DNA from: Floccularia luteovirens
Taxonomy: Eukaryota; Basidiomycota; Agaricomycetes; Agaricales; Squamanitaceae
Length of the DNA stretch: 64,000 bases
Reading direction: 5' to 3'
Assembly (NCBI GenBank): GCA_009739215.1
Contig: VSJF01000014.1
Location: 1 to 64,000, forward strand
Shown here: piece by piece, positions 23,469 through 35,462 of the stretch
Position numbering within the stretch: the first letter of the stretch is position 1
Layout: the number at the start of each line of letters is the position of its first letter
The notes under the pieces: generated by a model
What the model saw: the letters and a program-made list of their open reading frames with translations, nothing else
Database searches by the model: none
What the model was told of the DNA's origin: nothing
Translations under genes and position numbers: made by a program

Positions 23469-24575
23469 TCAGTTATGATTGTACAACCTAAGGGGACCTC
23501 TCCTGGATTGTGGACTGGCGCTCTTGACATCAGAGGGTTCTGAAGTTGGAGTCCCTGATGCAGTGGTTGACTGGGTAGTTGAAGCTTTAGCTTTAGTTGT
23601 CAACGTTGCTGATACGGCACTGGAAGTTTTGGCGGTGGCTGACGCGGTAGTCCTAGTGGTGGTGGAAGTAGAGTGACTCGTTGCATCTCCAGCATGTGTC
23701 GTCGCATTGCTTGGTTTACTTTTGAAGGTGGGCCTAGAAGTGCTCGTCGATTGTGATGCAGAAGCAGGTCCATCGATTCCTGAGCACTCTTGGCTGCTGA
23801 AAGAGACAAAATGATTGTTGCGAATTGTGACGATGATGTCGGCCCTATGCAAGTGTGAGATTGTAATTTAGCAGGGAATAGGACTCGTTGAGTGCTCACC
23901 ACTCCTCTGGGAACTCGGGTTCGTCATTGGCCAGATCAAAATTGTCGAAGAGATCGTCCATATACTCTTTATCCTGATAGAGGTTGGAGGTTGCATTCTG
24001 AATGTTTGATATCAAAATAGATAGTGGATTTACTTACCCAAACAATGAGGACAGCCGACTGGCTGGTGGCGGCGTGTGCAGTAATAATATCAGAAACACA
24101 AGTTTCCGTAGTGTTCTCTGATGTTTCACTTTCACTATCATTCAATTGTCAGCATTTTGAGGCTATCACACGAGAACCTTGTATGAATTTCATACCAAGT
24201 AGCGTCAACTTGGAGATTCAGTGAATTAGCGAGAGGGGTTGCTGTATCGACAGCACTGTAGCAAGCCGAGGTTGTTACATTAGGAGTGCAAGAGATGATC
24301 AGCCCAATATCATAATTGGAGCTTGCTCCAAATACCTGTCGATGTGCAATAATAACCCATACAATCAGTACATGTAGTAGAAAAAGCGGTTGGAAATGAC
24401 TTACAGTCGGTAGACAATCCTCGGCACGGGTTTGCCCAACAGGGGTGAGGCCTTCGTAACCAAGAGATGGAGTTTCAGCATTGCGAATAATGTAAATGGG
24501 GTTGCGGAAAGCAACAGCAAAATTGACAGCGAAAGTTAAAAAGGTAAATGCAAAGCCGAGCTTTTGAGAGACCAT
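23469..24575 (-). CDS. Secreted histidine-phosphatase-fold protein lacking catalytic histidines (probable pseudoenzyme)
   Basis: Belongs to the secreted fungal branch of the histidine phosphatase (phosphoglycerate-mutase-like) superfamily. ATG 24575 starts a signal peptide (LGFAFTFLTFAVNFAVAF). The family layout then follows: NPIYIIRNAETPSLGYEGLTP, FGASSNYDIGLIISCTPN, TATPLANSLNLQVDATC, ITAHAATSQSAVLIVW. Active members have RHxE in the first motif and normally an EH after the conserved VLI(C)W strand. Here the first reads RNAE and the second continues WNATSN, so both catalytic histidines are absent. The C-terminus is a Ser/Thr-rich tail of about 100 residues, likely O-glycosylated, ending at TGA 23469-23471. 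Five exons join in phase with clean GT-AG junctions. It diverges from URC4 with 231 bp between starts. Confidence 0.8.
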
Positions 24576-24806
24576 GTTAGATAGATTTCAAGAGAATGTA
24601 GTGGTTAATGAGTGTGTTATCCCAGCTGAGGTTTTTCGAACTCAAAGATGCTACTGAAGAAATCATTTTGCATCCTTTTTATATGAAGTTGGTAGTGTTG
24701 GTAGTTATAAGGGACGTCGGTATAAACGGGGATATAGCGGGCAAAATGTATGATATCATTCGGTGTTAAGAGAATATATATTATTATCTCTTGATCACTA
24801 ACATCC
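24576..24806. promoter_or_regulatory. Divergent promoter, phosphatase-like gene and URC4
   Basis: 231 bp separate the two start codons and must hold both promoters. AT-rich tracts lie near 24,675-24,690 and 24,755-24,785. No specific factor site was identified. Confidence 0.35.
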
Positions 24807-26463
24807 ATGAACTTTACAGGAATTTCATCTTTGGACCAAAAAGCTGCTTATCTTCGCACTCTCCCTGCCATCCGTGAGAGATGTGGTCGCGTATTCGATC
24901 TCGCTAAACAAGGGCATTTAGAATATTTTGATTATCACCCAGAGAAAGAAGATCAAGTAGCAGCCTACTGTGTTAATGCTATCAAGGTAGTCACTACTCC
25001 AGACTCTTGTTCATGGTTAAATATATGCGTGTTTCATAGCGCGACTATGGTACAGATTTTACACAGGTCTGTACAATATGCTCTCCCTAACCTGGTGTTT
25101 CTACTGATACTTTCAGGGAAGATCAAACCACACAGCCGCTGGCGGCACCTCGATTATCAAAGCGAGCGTGTCGCACCATTGATCGCTAAATGGGATGCCC
25201 AGAAATCTAGCCCACCCGACGTCAAAGAAAAGGCCCGCAGATTGATCGATCTGTTCATGGTGTCTGTCTTACTAGATGCAGGCGCAGGAAATGAGTGGTC
25301 GTTTACGGAAGCAAGCTCCGGTAAAGTGTTTTCTCGATCGGAGGGTCTTGCGGTAGCGAGTATATCCATGTTTGAAAATGGATTTTTCTCGGGTGATGCA
25401 GCACAACCTCACCAAGTGGATGGTCAGTGGACTCATTAGATGTATTCACCTGCTAAAGGTTCCTTTTTTATAGCTGAAGGTCTCTCGAAAGTAACCCCAG
25501 AGAGTACTGCAAAGGCCTTACAGGTCGGCGCATCTAATCCCATTGTCGCCCTCGAGGGACGAGCCGCCCTTCTTGTTGGACTTAGTAAGGCTCTCAAAGC
25601 TAACCCAACGATCTTTGGTAAAGACGGTCGACCAGGAAATCTTGTTGGTAAAGTGCCGTTCCTGTTTCATCTATGAGAACAGATATAATGGAACTTGCAT
25701 ACAGATTTTCTAGAGAAAGAATCCAAGCTCGAAAATGGCAGACGTATTGTCCCAATCGCGGCTTTATGGCATGCGATGATTGAAGGTCTCAACTCAATAT
25801 GGCCATCCAGGTATACCTTGGGTGGGGTGCCGCTAGGGGATGTTTGGCCCTGCCCTGCTCTCAAGAAAGCCTCTGCATCTGTTTCTTCCGCCATCAGCAC
25901 CGAAGGCGATGACTTTGTTCCCTTCCACAAGCTTACAGGATGGTTAACTTACAGCTTAGTGGAAGCGATCCAGGAATCACTTGGTTGGGAGATTGTTGGC
26001 ATAGAAGATATGACTGGTCTCCCAGAATATCGCAATGGTGTGTCATAAATCCCTTAACAATCGTGATGCTTAAAGTTGTCTCCGAGTTTATAGGCGGCCT
26101 CATGGTTGATCTTGGAGTGTTAACCTTAAAACCCAACACCCTTCCAATTGATCCCAACTCAGGTCTTCCACATGCACCGGCATCGCATCCTGCCGTCGTG
26201 GAATGGAGAGCTCTAACCGTAATCCTACTGTACGTCCCTTTCCATTTCATTAGAAGTCACACCATCAGCCTAACTATCAATCCTGCAGGGACCGTATCGC
26301 CGACCTCATCCGCGCAAAGCTCGGACTTGGCCAAGCGGATTTGTCTCTTGCCCAAGTCTTGGAGGGAGCAACATGGAAGTGTGGAAGGGAGGTGGCCAAA
26401 GAGAAGCGACCTGCGACGGGTGGGCCACCAATTGTGATTGATAGCGATGGAACTGTATTCTGA
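24807..26463 (+). CDS. URC4: Uracil catabolism protein Urc4 (DUF1688)
   Basis: DUF1688 family; URC4 is required for the URC uracil-degradation pathway in yeasts, with no settled biochemical activity. Motifs in order: AYLRTLPAIRERC, EYFDYHPEKE, RDYGTDF (small exon after 25,039), PHSRWRHLD, VSVLLDAGAGNEWSF, SEGLAVASISMFENGFFS, FGKDGRPGNLVD, WPSRYTLGGVPLGDVWPCP, LTGWLTYSLVEAIQ, LTGLPEYRNGGL-type segment, and a C-terminus with PPIVIDSDGTVF before TGA 26461-26463. Seven introns were placed; the small exon RDYGTDFTQ is 27 nt. The acceptor before HSRWRHLD must be GGAAG rather than the preceding TTTCAG to keep phase. The sequence just after ATG 24807 resembles an acceptor (TTTACAG), so a further upstream first exon is possible. 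Confidence 0.9.
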
Positions 26464-26655
26464 GATGAGAGGGAAGTTTAAACGAATATGCAGAAAGAAT
26501 TTTTGTACCACCTCTGAATTCATAAACTGAAATTGTATACCGCAGGAATGTCAACCTGCGGAAGCGAAGTGCAGATTAGTCGAGTTGAATATTTTAAATC
26601 GTAACTCTTTGATTATGGCAAAATAATATACAACCCTCCCCCCATGTAGATAGAC

Positions 26656-29443
26656 CTATCTATGCCTCAACTCCCTAGCTAGCCTCCAACACAAAACAAA
26701 TGCAATGATAGCAGCCACACCTCCGATTCTAATGAAATCACAACAATCAATAATTCTGGTTCAACAAAAGTTAAGAAAGCAGAGCGCACCTGAATATATA
26801 CACCACAGAATCTGATTTCCCTTCCCCCTCTTCTTGTGCAAGACCTGCTCCAGGGCCTTCTTCGTTGCCACCATCATCTCTGGTCAACATTTCCATACCT
26901 CTGATTACTAGATCTCTCAGTACAACAGTTCCATCCGCTGCTGAGTTTGAACCGGAAATACTGTCTGATAATAATACTGTTCCATTACTTATTGCCGGTC
27001 CCGCTGCGCCTGGATGATGGGCAGGTAGAACACTCTTCACAGGATCGAATATTGCGAATATGATTGATGAAAGGCCGGTCACAAGGAATTGGGGTATGAC
27101 AATGAATACATTGTGTATTCCCTGTGGCGTGGAGTTGACTAGGTGAGCAAATCACCTCAGCAGCCTGGACAGATAAAAGAACATACCAATATAACACCAG
27201 CCATGGCACTTAATCCGCCACCATTCTCCCTCGGCATGTCATGGACCCCTTCTCTTCCTTCTCCCCCTCTTCCAACCACTTCGTAATCATCTTCATCATC
27301 CACTCCACCACTAACATTAATCCTGCTGACTTGAGCACCCAGATTTGTCAACACTCGTCTGTGATCCTCTTTGTCTTGCTCGTCTATCTCCTCGTTATCG
27401 CTGTCTCCATCGTGACCCAGGAGGAAAACATCTCGCTCTCCATCACCACTTGTTCGTGACCGTATTTGCGACGTCCGGGTGTCTGCCAGGCGTATTGAAC
27501 TTGCATCATCTAAAGATGCAGGCCCAGGTTCCGTAAGAATAGCTTCTGCAAGCTGTTAACATAACTTTAGTAAACAAGCATAGGCAGAAGACGGTAAATA
27601 GGCAACAGACAAGAGAGAACGGAGCCCACTGCGTGATTGCCCATGAGAATCCAGTGATTGTAACCAAAGTAGTGGCGCCATGAACACTCTGGGTGAAACT
27701 ATGATAAGAGAGTGTGTCGTTGAATGAGAGAACAAAAGTGCATTTTTTTTTCGGCTTACAAGGTCGCAAGCATACATGCTCCAAACACTAGATGGCTCAC
27801 TGCCCACAGGCTCGCTAGATGCACTTGAAGTACCCTTGGCACTTTGATCAACGATAACCATCGATGTTTCTCGCCAACTTTCTCCCCCCTGACCCCATTA
27901 GACAGCTTAATACCGGCTTCAGTTCCGTTGCTCGCCTCAGCGACGAAGTAAGGCAACACAATGTTGGCGAAAAGAGATAAAAGTGACGAATAGAACAACG
28001 CACGCGACCCGAGGCGAGTGGCTTCAGCATCGAGTAGGATTTGTTCTTCGTCTGAGGTAGGCATAGGCGAGATTCGCTTGTGGAGATCCCCTACGTATAT
28101 CGTCGAGTAAAATAAGACAGGAAACCACCCTAGCCAAGCACTAGTTTAATCCTTGAGAAACTGCACTTGATTCATACAAGACAAAAAATACTTGCAAGAA
28201 TTGAATGATGCACTATATTCGACGAAATTAATGATCATCTAAGCGTATAAAGTAAGAGAAACTCACTATTTGTCTGATAACGCGGGGCATTAGGCGCATG
28301 TTTGTCCAGATTGCTTTTATTTCACCAAACATCGACTTCCTTTGTGATTTACTACGAGACCACAATATTAGTGTATTAAGATTTTGCAATTATAGCGACA
28401 AATACCTAGAATTATTTGGTGCTAGCAGAACCCTCTCCTTGACGAGTACTGCCATAATTAGGTGCCCGGCGAGAAGGAGAAGGGAAACTATGACAGAAAG
28501 GACTTCCAGTTGCGACTGTCCGAGAAACGGAAGGTAGCGGGGAAGGTTGATATTGCCCCTAGAGTAGTTCAAAGGGCGTAATTAGCAACACGTATGAATA
28601 TGAATTATGTTATGCTCACACGAAGAAACCAACAACACTTCCTATACCGAGCATTCGAGCTGCCCATGCATTTCCTCTTGACTGAGCGGAGGAGGGCAGT
28701 GTGTCAACAAGCAGAGAACGATCCATAGCCTGGACTATTGGTTTGATCAATTTTGGTGCAGTGTATAACACTAGCAGGTTCACACATACCAGCATTAATG
28801 GAGAAGTCTATAAGATAAATAGAGAGAACAGCGAGCCATATCGTTAGAATGTCATTCTTAAATTCGGTTCTGATATCAGATGGGACGGTAATACAGTTAA
28901 AAGTAACTGACAGCATTATTATCCCAACCGGTAAATATAGAGGCAATTGGTCTTGTATAGCCGAGAAGGAGCATGGCAAGCATGCAGAGACATGTTCCCA
29001 ACAACATGTACGGCCTCCGTCGTCCAAAACGTGAAGTAGAATTATCTGCCAAGACACCTGTGGGGTGGCTGATATTAAAACCTGACATTGCGGCGAGCTT
29101 GAAATTAGAGTTGTAATACCTATCAGAGGTTGCATGATGAGACCGGACAGTGGGCCAGCGACGAAGACGACAGCCATGTGCGATTTTGATATTCCAAGGG
29201 AGAGGAGGTAGGGTGAAGCTGAAGAAATGTTGACATATAAGATGAGAGGGATTTAGCAGTGGGTGACTAACCATATGACATTTCAACACTCCAAAATATC
29301 TGCACTCCAAGCAAGCCTACGGTCAAAGTTGGAAGATGGGCCCACTGCGGACCAATAATTCTGGAAATCCCTCTGAATTTTTGGTGGTCGTCATGGTCAT
29401 TACCCTGCTCTTGTGCAAGGGGAATGGCAGAGAAGCCAGTCAT
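26656..29443 (-). CDS. GPH-family sucrose/alpha-glucoside-type transporter
   Basis: Twelve-segment major-facilitator of the glycoside-pentoside-hexuronide group, like fission yeast Sut1: proton-coupled uptake of sucrose or maltose is the likely role, substrate unknown. Motifs: LGVQIFWSVEMSYASPYLLSLG, the signature FGRRRPYM between TM2 and TM3 (about 29,010), VQAMDRSLLVDTLP, WLGWFPVLFYSTIYVGD, VHGATTLVTITGFSWAITQWAPF and a last hydrophobic segment IGGVAAIIAFVLCW before TAG 26656-26658. A large acidic loop (about 27,300-27,540, DDEDDYEVV) and a second Asp/Glu-rich loop interrupt the C-terminal half. The small exon at 28196-28212 (17 nt) is followed by a GC-AG intron (28141-28195) needed to keep QFFAWLGWF in frame. 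It diverges from the PQ-loop gene with 198 bp between starts. Confidence 0.88.
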
Positions 29444-29641
29444 GTAGGTTAAGTGCTACCCAGATGTAGGTGGCTTTTGGAGTTAGGTTACCCGAGTAAC
29501 GAATGGTAGAGATAGTTAGTTATGAGGTGACAAAGTTTGATACGAGTACTGGTCATTTGCGGTGTACAGATCACATGATACCGACGCGATGTGTTCAGTG
29601 CAGGACAACTGGCCTTGCTTCTACTCTACATCTACAGCACA

Positions 29642-31159
29642 ATGTCTGGCAGTTGTGTTCCTGTGCGTACAACTTAATCAACTCAACACGTTGACTGACC
29701 ACCTCGACAAAATAGCATCATGACTGGTTTACTGCCACTCTCACTTTCGGGTTGTGTTGTGGTCTCATAATTTCGTATGCCCCACAGGTCATTCTTCTAC
29801 CCCACATATATATACACCCTTTCTTAACCTTCGCATAGCACTTCCGTATCATTCATGCAGGTTCGTCTGAGGGATTCAGTCCTCTCTTTCTGCTCCTTGG
29901 AAGTACCTCTTCGGCCGCTGGGATGCTCAATATGTACATTATCACCCACTATACTGGTTAATTCATTCTGACAATGCACCAAAGGGTTACCATGCAATGG
30001 GGAATTGTCAAATGTTGTCGACAAGTCGTAAGTATCATCCATCCGTTGACAATATTTGTCCTAATTGCACTACATATAGAGCTTTGGCAGTTGTGTGGAA
30101 ATGACAGGTGGTGTTGTTCAAGTTGGGTTACAGTGGATGCTCTTTACGATCGTGTATGTTCCATTTTTCATAGTCTCCTTAGGACCTGCTCATTTGTGTT
30201 TTTTTTTTCCAGCTTTGTCCTCTATATGATCTACTATCCCCCACATCTGAAATACACCAGGGTCGACACAAGTACCCACGATGTGCAACTCTCACCTCAC
30301 ATCAAAAACCCTATTTACAGTAACGAATGGCGTCTTTCCATTGTTCTAGCTTGGGTGACTGCAGGGCACTTGTAAGCTTCTCAAAGGAAAACTCCACACA
30401 ATTACTTACTGACCCAAATACAGCATCATCTCACTAGTCACAACAGTATATTTGCTGATCACATACCCACCCTCTTCTACATCTCCCTTGCCAATTCAAA
30501 TTTCTCAATGGGCTACTCTCCTTGGAGTTACATCAGCCATACTATCTGTTATCCAGTATGCGCCTCAGCTCATTCATACCTACAAAATGAAGCTTGTTGG
30601 GGCACTCAGCATTCCAATGATGTTGATTCAGAGTCCTGGAGCTGTAATAATGGTGACAAGCATAGCTCTACGGTATGTGTTCTTCTCAATGCAGTAGAAT
30701 ACTTCTTGACGCCTTTTCACCACAGGCCAGGAACCAACTGGACAAGTGTGTACACCTTCCATAAGATTAATTCATTAACTGATCAATTCTCAAGGCTGGA
30801 TCACATTTGCCGTCGCTGGTCTCATGCAAGGAAGTCTTCTAATCATGTGCATCCTTTGGAAATATCGTCAACGCAGACTCAACTTGGATGATTTCGGAAA
30901 CTCACTTGTATCTGACCAGGTCAATGAGACCTCTCAGTTACCTGAAGATATAGTGCCAGGATTAGTGGCAGATGGCGATGATCCTATAACCATTCAAGTG
31001 GCCCTAAATGCAGCACTTGATTCCGCAGCACGGGATGATGTTAGAAGCGGACTCATAGATCCAGCTGTCGAGCTCCCTGTTGGTGAAGATACTCCTCTCT
31101 TAGGTACATCTGCGGTCAAGCGTCAAGGAACGAAAACATGGCTACGATGGTTCAAATAG
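29642..31159 (+). CDS. PQ-loop repeat membrane protein
   Basis: Seven-helix family with two PQ motifs, related to lysosomal/vacuolar amino-acid exporters and to SWEET folds. The first PQ sits in GLIISYAPQ-HFRII (exon boundary at 29,787/29,839) and the second in ILSVIQYAPQLIHTYKMK (about 30,570). Nine exons: 29642-29662, 29716-29787, 29839-29933, 29985-30027, 30080-30153, 30213-30371, 30424-30672, 30726-30745 and 30795-31159. Conserved pieces include GSSEGFSPLFLLLGSTSS, VTMQWGIVKCC and QWMLFTIVFVLYMIYYPPH. The start ATG 29642 opens MSGSCVPHHDW. The C-terminal 100 residues are acidic and cytosolic-looking, ending TWLRWFK. The donor at 29,934 (GTACAT) is preferred over 29,957 because only it keeps phase. 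Confidence 0.85.
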
Positions 31160-31304
31160 TTATAGTTAATGGTGATATACACATAGTTATAGATACTGTA
31201 CATAAATAATGAAATTGAAATCTCAGTCGGTCAAGCGGACCGGCAAAGTCCGTTTAGTTGTTAAGATCAGTCCCAGCAAAGCGAGTGCATAGATCATATC
31301 GTCC

Positions 31305-33156
31305 ATGGCCAGTCTCATTGCTATCCTCGATCTCAAAGGAAAACCTTTGATACAACGCTCATATCGAGACGATGTCCCTTCTTCTTACGTCGAGCGTTTC
31401 CTACCACTAATTCTAGAAATCGAGGAAGAAGGGCAACAGGTGACACCATGTTTTTCAAGTCAAGGGATAAACTACATGCACATCCGACATTCAAACTTGT
31501 ATCGTACGTGTGTTATATTTCTAACTCGAAAACTTCACATTCCAACCATTTACTGTCCAACTCAACAACTGGTCTAATTGGTTTATAGTATTAGCAATGT
31601 CAAAACGGAACACAAACAGCGGCGGAAGTGATCATCTTCTTGCACCGACTCACTCAGGTCCTGGTTGAGTATTTCAAAGAGCTCGAGGAGGAGAGTATAC
31701 GAGATAACTTTGTGATCATATATGAACTTATGGATGAAATGATGGATTTTGGGTATCCCCAAACAACGGAGAGCAAGATTTTGCAAGAGTACGTTTTCTT
31801 ATCTATCATTCGGATGTCGCTATCCGATATCACTAGGCTCTTCGTATGGTCTGCCCTGACATTTGATTTTTTTTATTGACGAAAACATTCAGGTACATCA
31901 CACAAGAGTCATACAAACTTGAGGTCCAAGTGAGACCACCAATGGCAGTCACCAATGCTGTATCATGGCGGACCGAAGGTATCCGATACCGCAAAAACGA
32001 AGTCTTCCTTGATGTTATTGAGAGTGTTAACATGCTGGTTCGTCTATTCGTCATTGACATCGAGGTATAATACCCTATTCGTGTTGGTATTCAATATATT
32101 ATCAAGGTAAATGCGAACGGAAACGTTGTACGATCAGAGATACTTGGAGCAGTAAAGATGAAGTGTTACCTCTCTGGGATGCCGGAATTACGATTGGGGT
32201 TGAATGACAAAGTGATGTTTGAAAGCACCGGCCGCAGTAAGTCATTTTTAACATCTATCAATCTCCATCCCTCATGTGTTTTATTTATCCGCCCAGCTGC
32301 ACGTGGAAAAGCTATCGAGATGGAAGATGTGAAATTCCACCAATGTGTCAGGTTGTCTCGTTTTGAGAATGACCGCACGATATCGTTCATCCCTCCAGAT
32401 GGGGAATTCGAGCTCATGTCCTACAGATTATCCACCTCAGTTAAGCCTCTTGTCTGGGTGGAGGCAGCTGTTGAGAGCCATAAAGGCAGTCGCGTTGAGT
32501 ATATGGTCAAAGTAAAGGCGCAGTTCAAGAGAAGAAGTACTGCGAATAATGTAGAAATATATGTTCCTGTTCCGGATGATGCAGACAGTCCCAAGTTTAG
32601 GGTGAGTGTCCGATTTCTCTGTGATGCATGAAAATTCATTCGTTACTCCAAAGGCATCCACAGGGAGCGTGCAATACGCGCCTGACAAATCTGCATTTGT
32701 ATGGAAAATAAAACAATTAGGCGGAAGTAGAGAGTTCCTCATGCGCGCGCATTTTGGTCTGCCAAGCGTCAAAAGTGGTTAGTACTTCCCCTAGTCATAG
32801 CTTTGATGGATTTATCTGATTGATTTTTATCACTCGCGCTGCAACCACGCCTTTCGATAATTACTCCGCCTATTGTTGCTGAACAGAACAAGATTTCGAA
32901 AAACGGGCACCTATAACGGTCAAATTTGAGATCCCTTACTTCACAGTGTCAGGGATTCAGGTGCGATATCTCAAGATTGTCGAAAAGAGTGGGTACCAAG
33001 CACTACCTTGGGTACGGTATATTACACAGAATGGGGACGATTATAGGTGCGTAGGCAGTCATGGCCGTCATATATTTACCTCCGTTGTTTACGTCCCTCA
33101 TGTTTAGCTTGCGTACTGCGTCGGAGAAGGGCAGTGCCCCGATCATGCCTATATAG
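31305..33156 (+). CDS. APM1: AP-1 clathrin adaptor complex medium (mu) subunit, with a possible +1 base
   Basis: Mu subunit of the trans-Golgi/endosome clathrin adaptor AP-1, binding tyrosine-based sorting signals. The N-terminal longin-like domain (MASLIAILDLKGKPLIQRSY) and a near-invariant core follow: LEEESIRDNFVIIYELMDEM, GYPQTTESKILQEY, WRTEGIRYRKNEVFLDVIES, KCYLSGMPELRLGLNDK. The mu-homology domain ends WVRYITQNGDDY and, after an intron at 33,051, SLRTASEKG with TAG 33154-33156. Seven introns (donors 31504, 31789, 32038, 32237, about 32600, 32779, 33051) are in phase. One extra A near 31,618, between SKRNTN and AAEVIIFLHRL, shifts the frame. No splice choice repairs it without dropping about eleven conserved residues. 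Because AP-1 mu is highly constrained, a base-call error is likely. Confidence 0.9.
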
Positions 33157-33987
33157 TTATATTTCTTCCCATTGTTTTGTAACCATAATTTGCGATGATT
33201 GTCTTGTGCATGTGTTGTACGCCTGCGCAAGTGGGGCTGTGAGGCAGCGGCATGTTCTGGAATTTGCATCTAATGAAAATCGTGCATTGACCGGGGTATA
33301 TTATCTTGTGCAATATGCGATCCCAAGATTTATTTTACCACTAAATTTCTGACAAATGTTCATGCTTGTCCCAAAACCATTTCATTACTTGAACACAGAA
33401 ATCTCTTTGGTGTACATACAGGTATTGGCCGTCACTAAGTATGCGAATTGCTTGCTCGCTCCTATTCAACCCCTAAGCTTTACTTTAATCTCCTTGAATA
33501 TCGCTAGCTGAATTTGCATGATCCTGATTACTGCGTCTTCTTACAAGTCACAAACTCTACTGAAACTAAGCCCATCTGAGATCAGATCCTCCTAAGAGAA
33601 TTCCGACGACCATTACACTTCATGTAGATCACTATCAACATCCGGAAGGTAAGAATCAAACACGTCGTCTCCATGAGGAGACTAGATGGTATTAAATCCA
33701 AGATATTCTACAGATACATATGTACTTTGAATTTATGATCATCAAACATAGTCTACAGTATAATAGGTAGTCGAGGTAACAGATATTTGATATTTAAATA
33801 TCTCCACAAAGAGCGTGCAGAAAAAATCCTGGTAGAAGAGGTATCGAAAGTTGTGAGCAAGATGGCAGGATATAATATGTACAATATAAGATCAGAGTGT
33901 CCCGTGAAAGTCATCATTCTCCTTCATAAAATGTCAATTGGTCCGTTAAAATCAATATACCTTCTAAGCTAGGAAAAGTTCGGATTT
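33157..33987. other. Intergenic region, convergent gene ends
   Basis: 831 bp between the 3' ends of the AP-1 mu gene and the minus-strand Ser-rich gene. No coding motif, RNA gene or clear repeat. It presumably contains both transcription terminators. Confidence 0.5.
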
Positions 33988-35462
33988 TCAAGCTTCGAGC
34001 CGTAACAAGGTTCGCCAGAACCGCCTTACAGTATCTCTTTTCCTCGGCTTTGTCGGGGGCACCCTGGGCACAACTCCGGAGTGTACTACACCATCTTCAG
34101 TCACGGCTGGGATGAGTTCGACAACAATGCGAGGCGGTTGGTCTTTCTGTTTGTCCTTATTTGGAACAGTACCTAGACTGAGCGCCTGGAATTCAACTTC
34201 GGCATGATGGATGTCGCTATGAGACGGGGAGACGCGTAATCTCAAGCTCTTTAAGCTCTTCATACGCGCCAACAATGGTTCTTTGCGGGGCGATTCGCTT
34301 TTCTCTACTGGATTAGGGGTATGTTCTTGGGTATCGGTGTGATTTTGGCCGTGCTCATCCACCTCCGTAATAGTCGCGATATCCAACGAACTTGAGAGAC
34401 TCGGAGTACGGCTACCAAACGAAGATCGTGGCATGGGTGGTGAGAAAAGGCTGTCGCATGATGAAGAGGCACTGCTGGTCGATTCGACGCGGCCCAACTT
34501 CGGGGGGCTCATACTGTTTTGGTCTATGGAAGGCAGGGTAGTAGTGCTGATGGAACGTATACCTAAGCCACAATTGGCAGAAGATGCAGAAGATGCTATA
34601 CTCGTGCTAGAACGAGATCTAGAGACGCGCTTATGTTCTTTGGGTGTCAAAGGAAGGACTACGTTAGATGAGGATAAACCCAAGCGGCTGAATTTTGGCG
34701 TGGATGCATAAGGGTTTTCTGTTAACCAGGTGTTATCGGATGGATGACGGGATGCCACAGGTGGAAGAGCAGCTGGACCATTATTAATTGCCGGAGCGGT
34801 TGTATGATTGGGATGGAGGTAACCATGGAACGACTGGGGTCTTGAACCTGTTGGATCTGAAGACAAAGAGACACTGCTACTACTGCTAGGGAGCTCTAGT
34901 ATAGGAGGGCAGGCAAGTACAGTATTCTCCAAAGTTGAAGTCCGCTTCTCAAAGTTAGAAAATAATGACTGGCGTGCAGGATTTCGGGTGAAAAATAATG
35001 ATTCACGGGATTCCCTAGGAACTGCGTCCAGCTGAAATGAGACGTGGGATGCGCCATGCGCCGATTTAGGGCGCGTAAAACGTGCTGGAGGTGGTGGTGT
35101 AAGTAACGCCAAGTCTGGAGTTGAGGATATTCTAGAAGGTTTCGGTCCTCGTTCAGAGTTGTCAGGGCCAAGGACAGAACCATCACTAGAAAGGGCAGGA
35201 CCTGCAAGGGGGGACGACCTCAATGGTTTGCGGGCGCTGGGGTTGTGACTGTGGCGACGATACATTAGAGGTGTGGATAGTTGAAGAGTCGAAGGTGGGA
35301 GAGCAGGTATTATAAGTTTGGGGATGGTATTGGCTTCATTTTCTGCACCAGTTGAACCAACAACGACCTGGACTTGCAACATGAACCATGCAAGGACGAG
35401 GGAATACAATGAGGAGGGCTTACCGAACCATCATCATGCATCCCAGGTGGTTGGCTTGGCAT
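33988..35462 (-). CDS. Ser/Pro-rich protein of unknown function
   Basis: I do not recognise the family. The long exon 33988-35367 encodes about 460 residues rich in Ser, Pro and Arg, with many RSxS/SP sites and segments such as SRLGLSSSNVVLPLTPKEHK. The less repetitive C-terminus has KSLKSLRLRVSPS, PPRIVVELIPAVTEDG and a basic end (PTKPRKRDTVRRFWRTLL) before TGA 33988-33990. ATG 35462 starts a 39-nt first exon (MPSQPPGMHDDGS) joined in phase 0 across a GTAAGC...AG intron (35368-35423), giving 472 residues. ATG 35382 inside that intron is an alternative start. Probably an intrinsically disordered regulatory or scaffold protein, which is inference from composition only. Confidence 0.65.

Noticed and set aside
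29957..29984. Donor at 29,957 in the PQ-loop gene
   Set aside because: It breaks phase with the next exon. The GTACAT donor at 29,934 keeps phase and gives the conserved NMVTMQWG junction.
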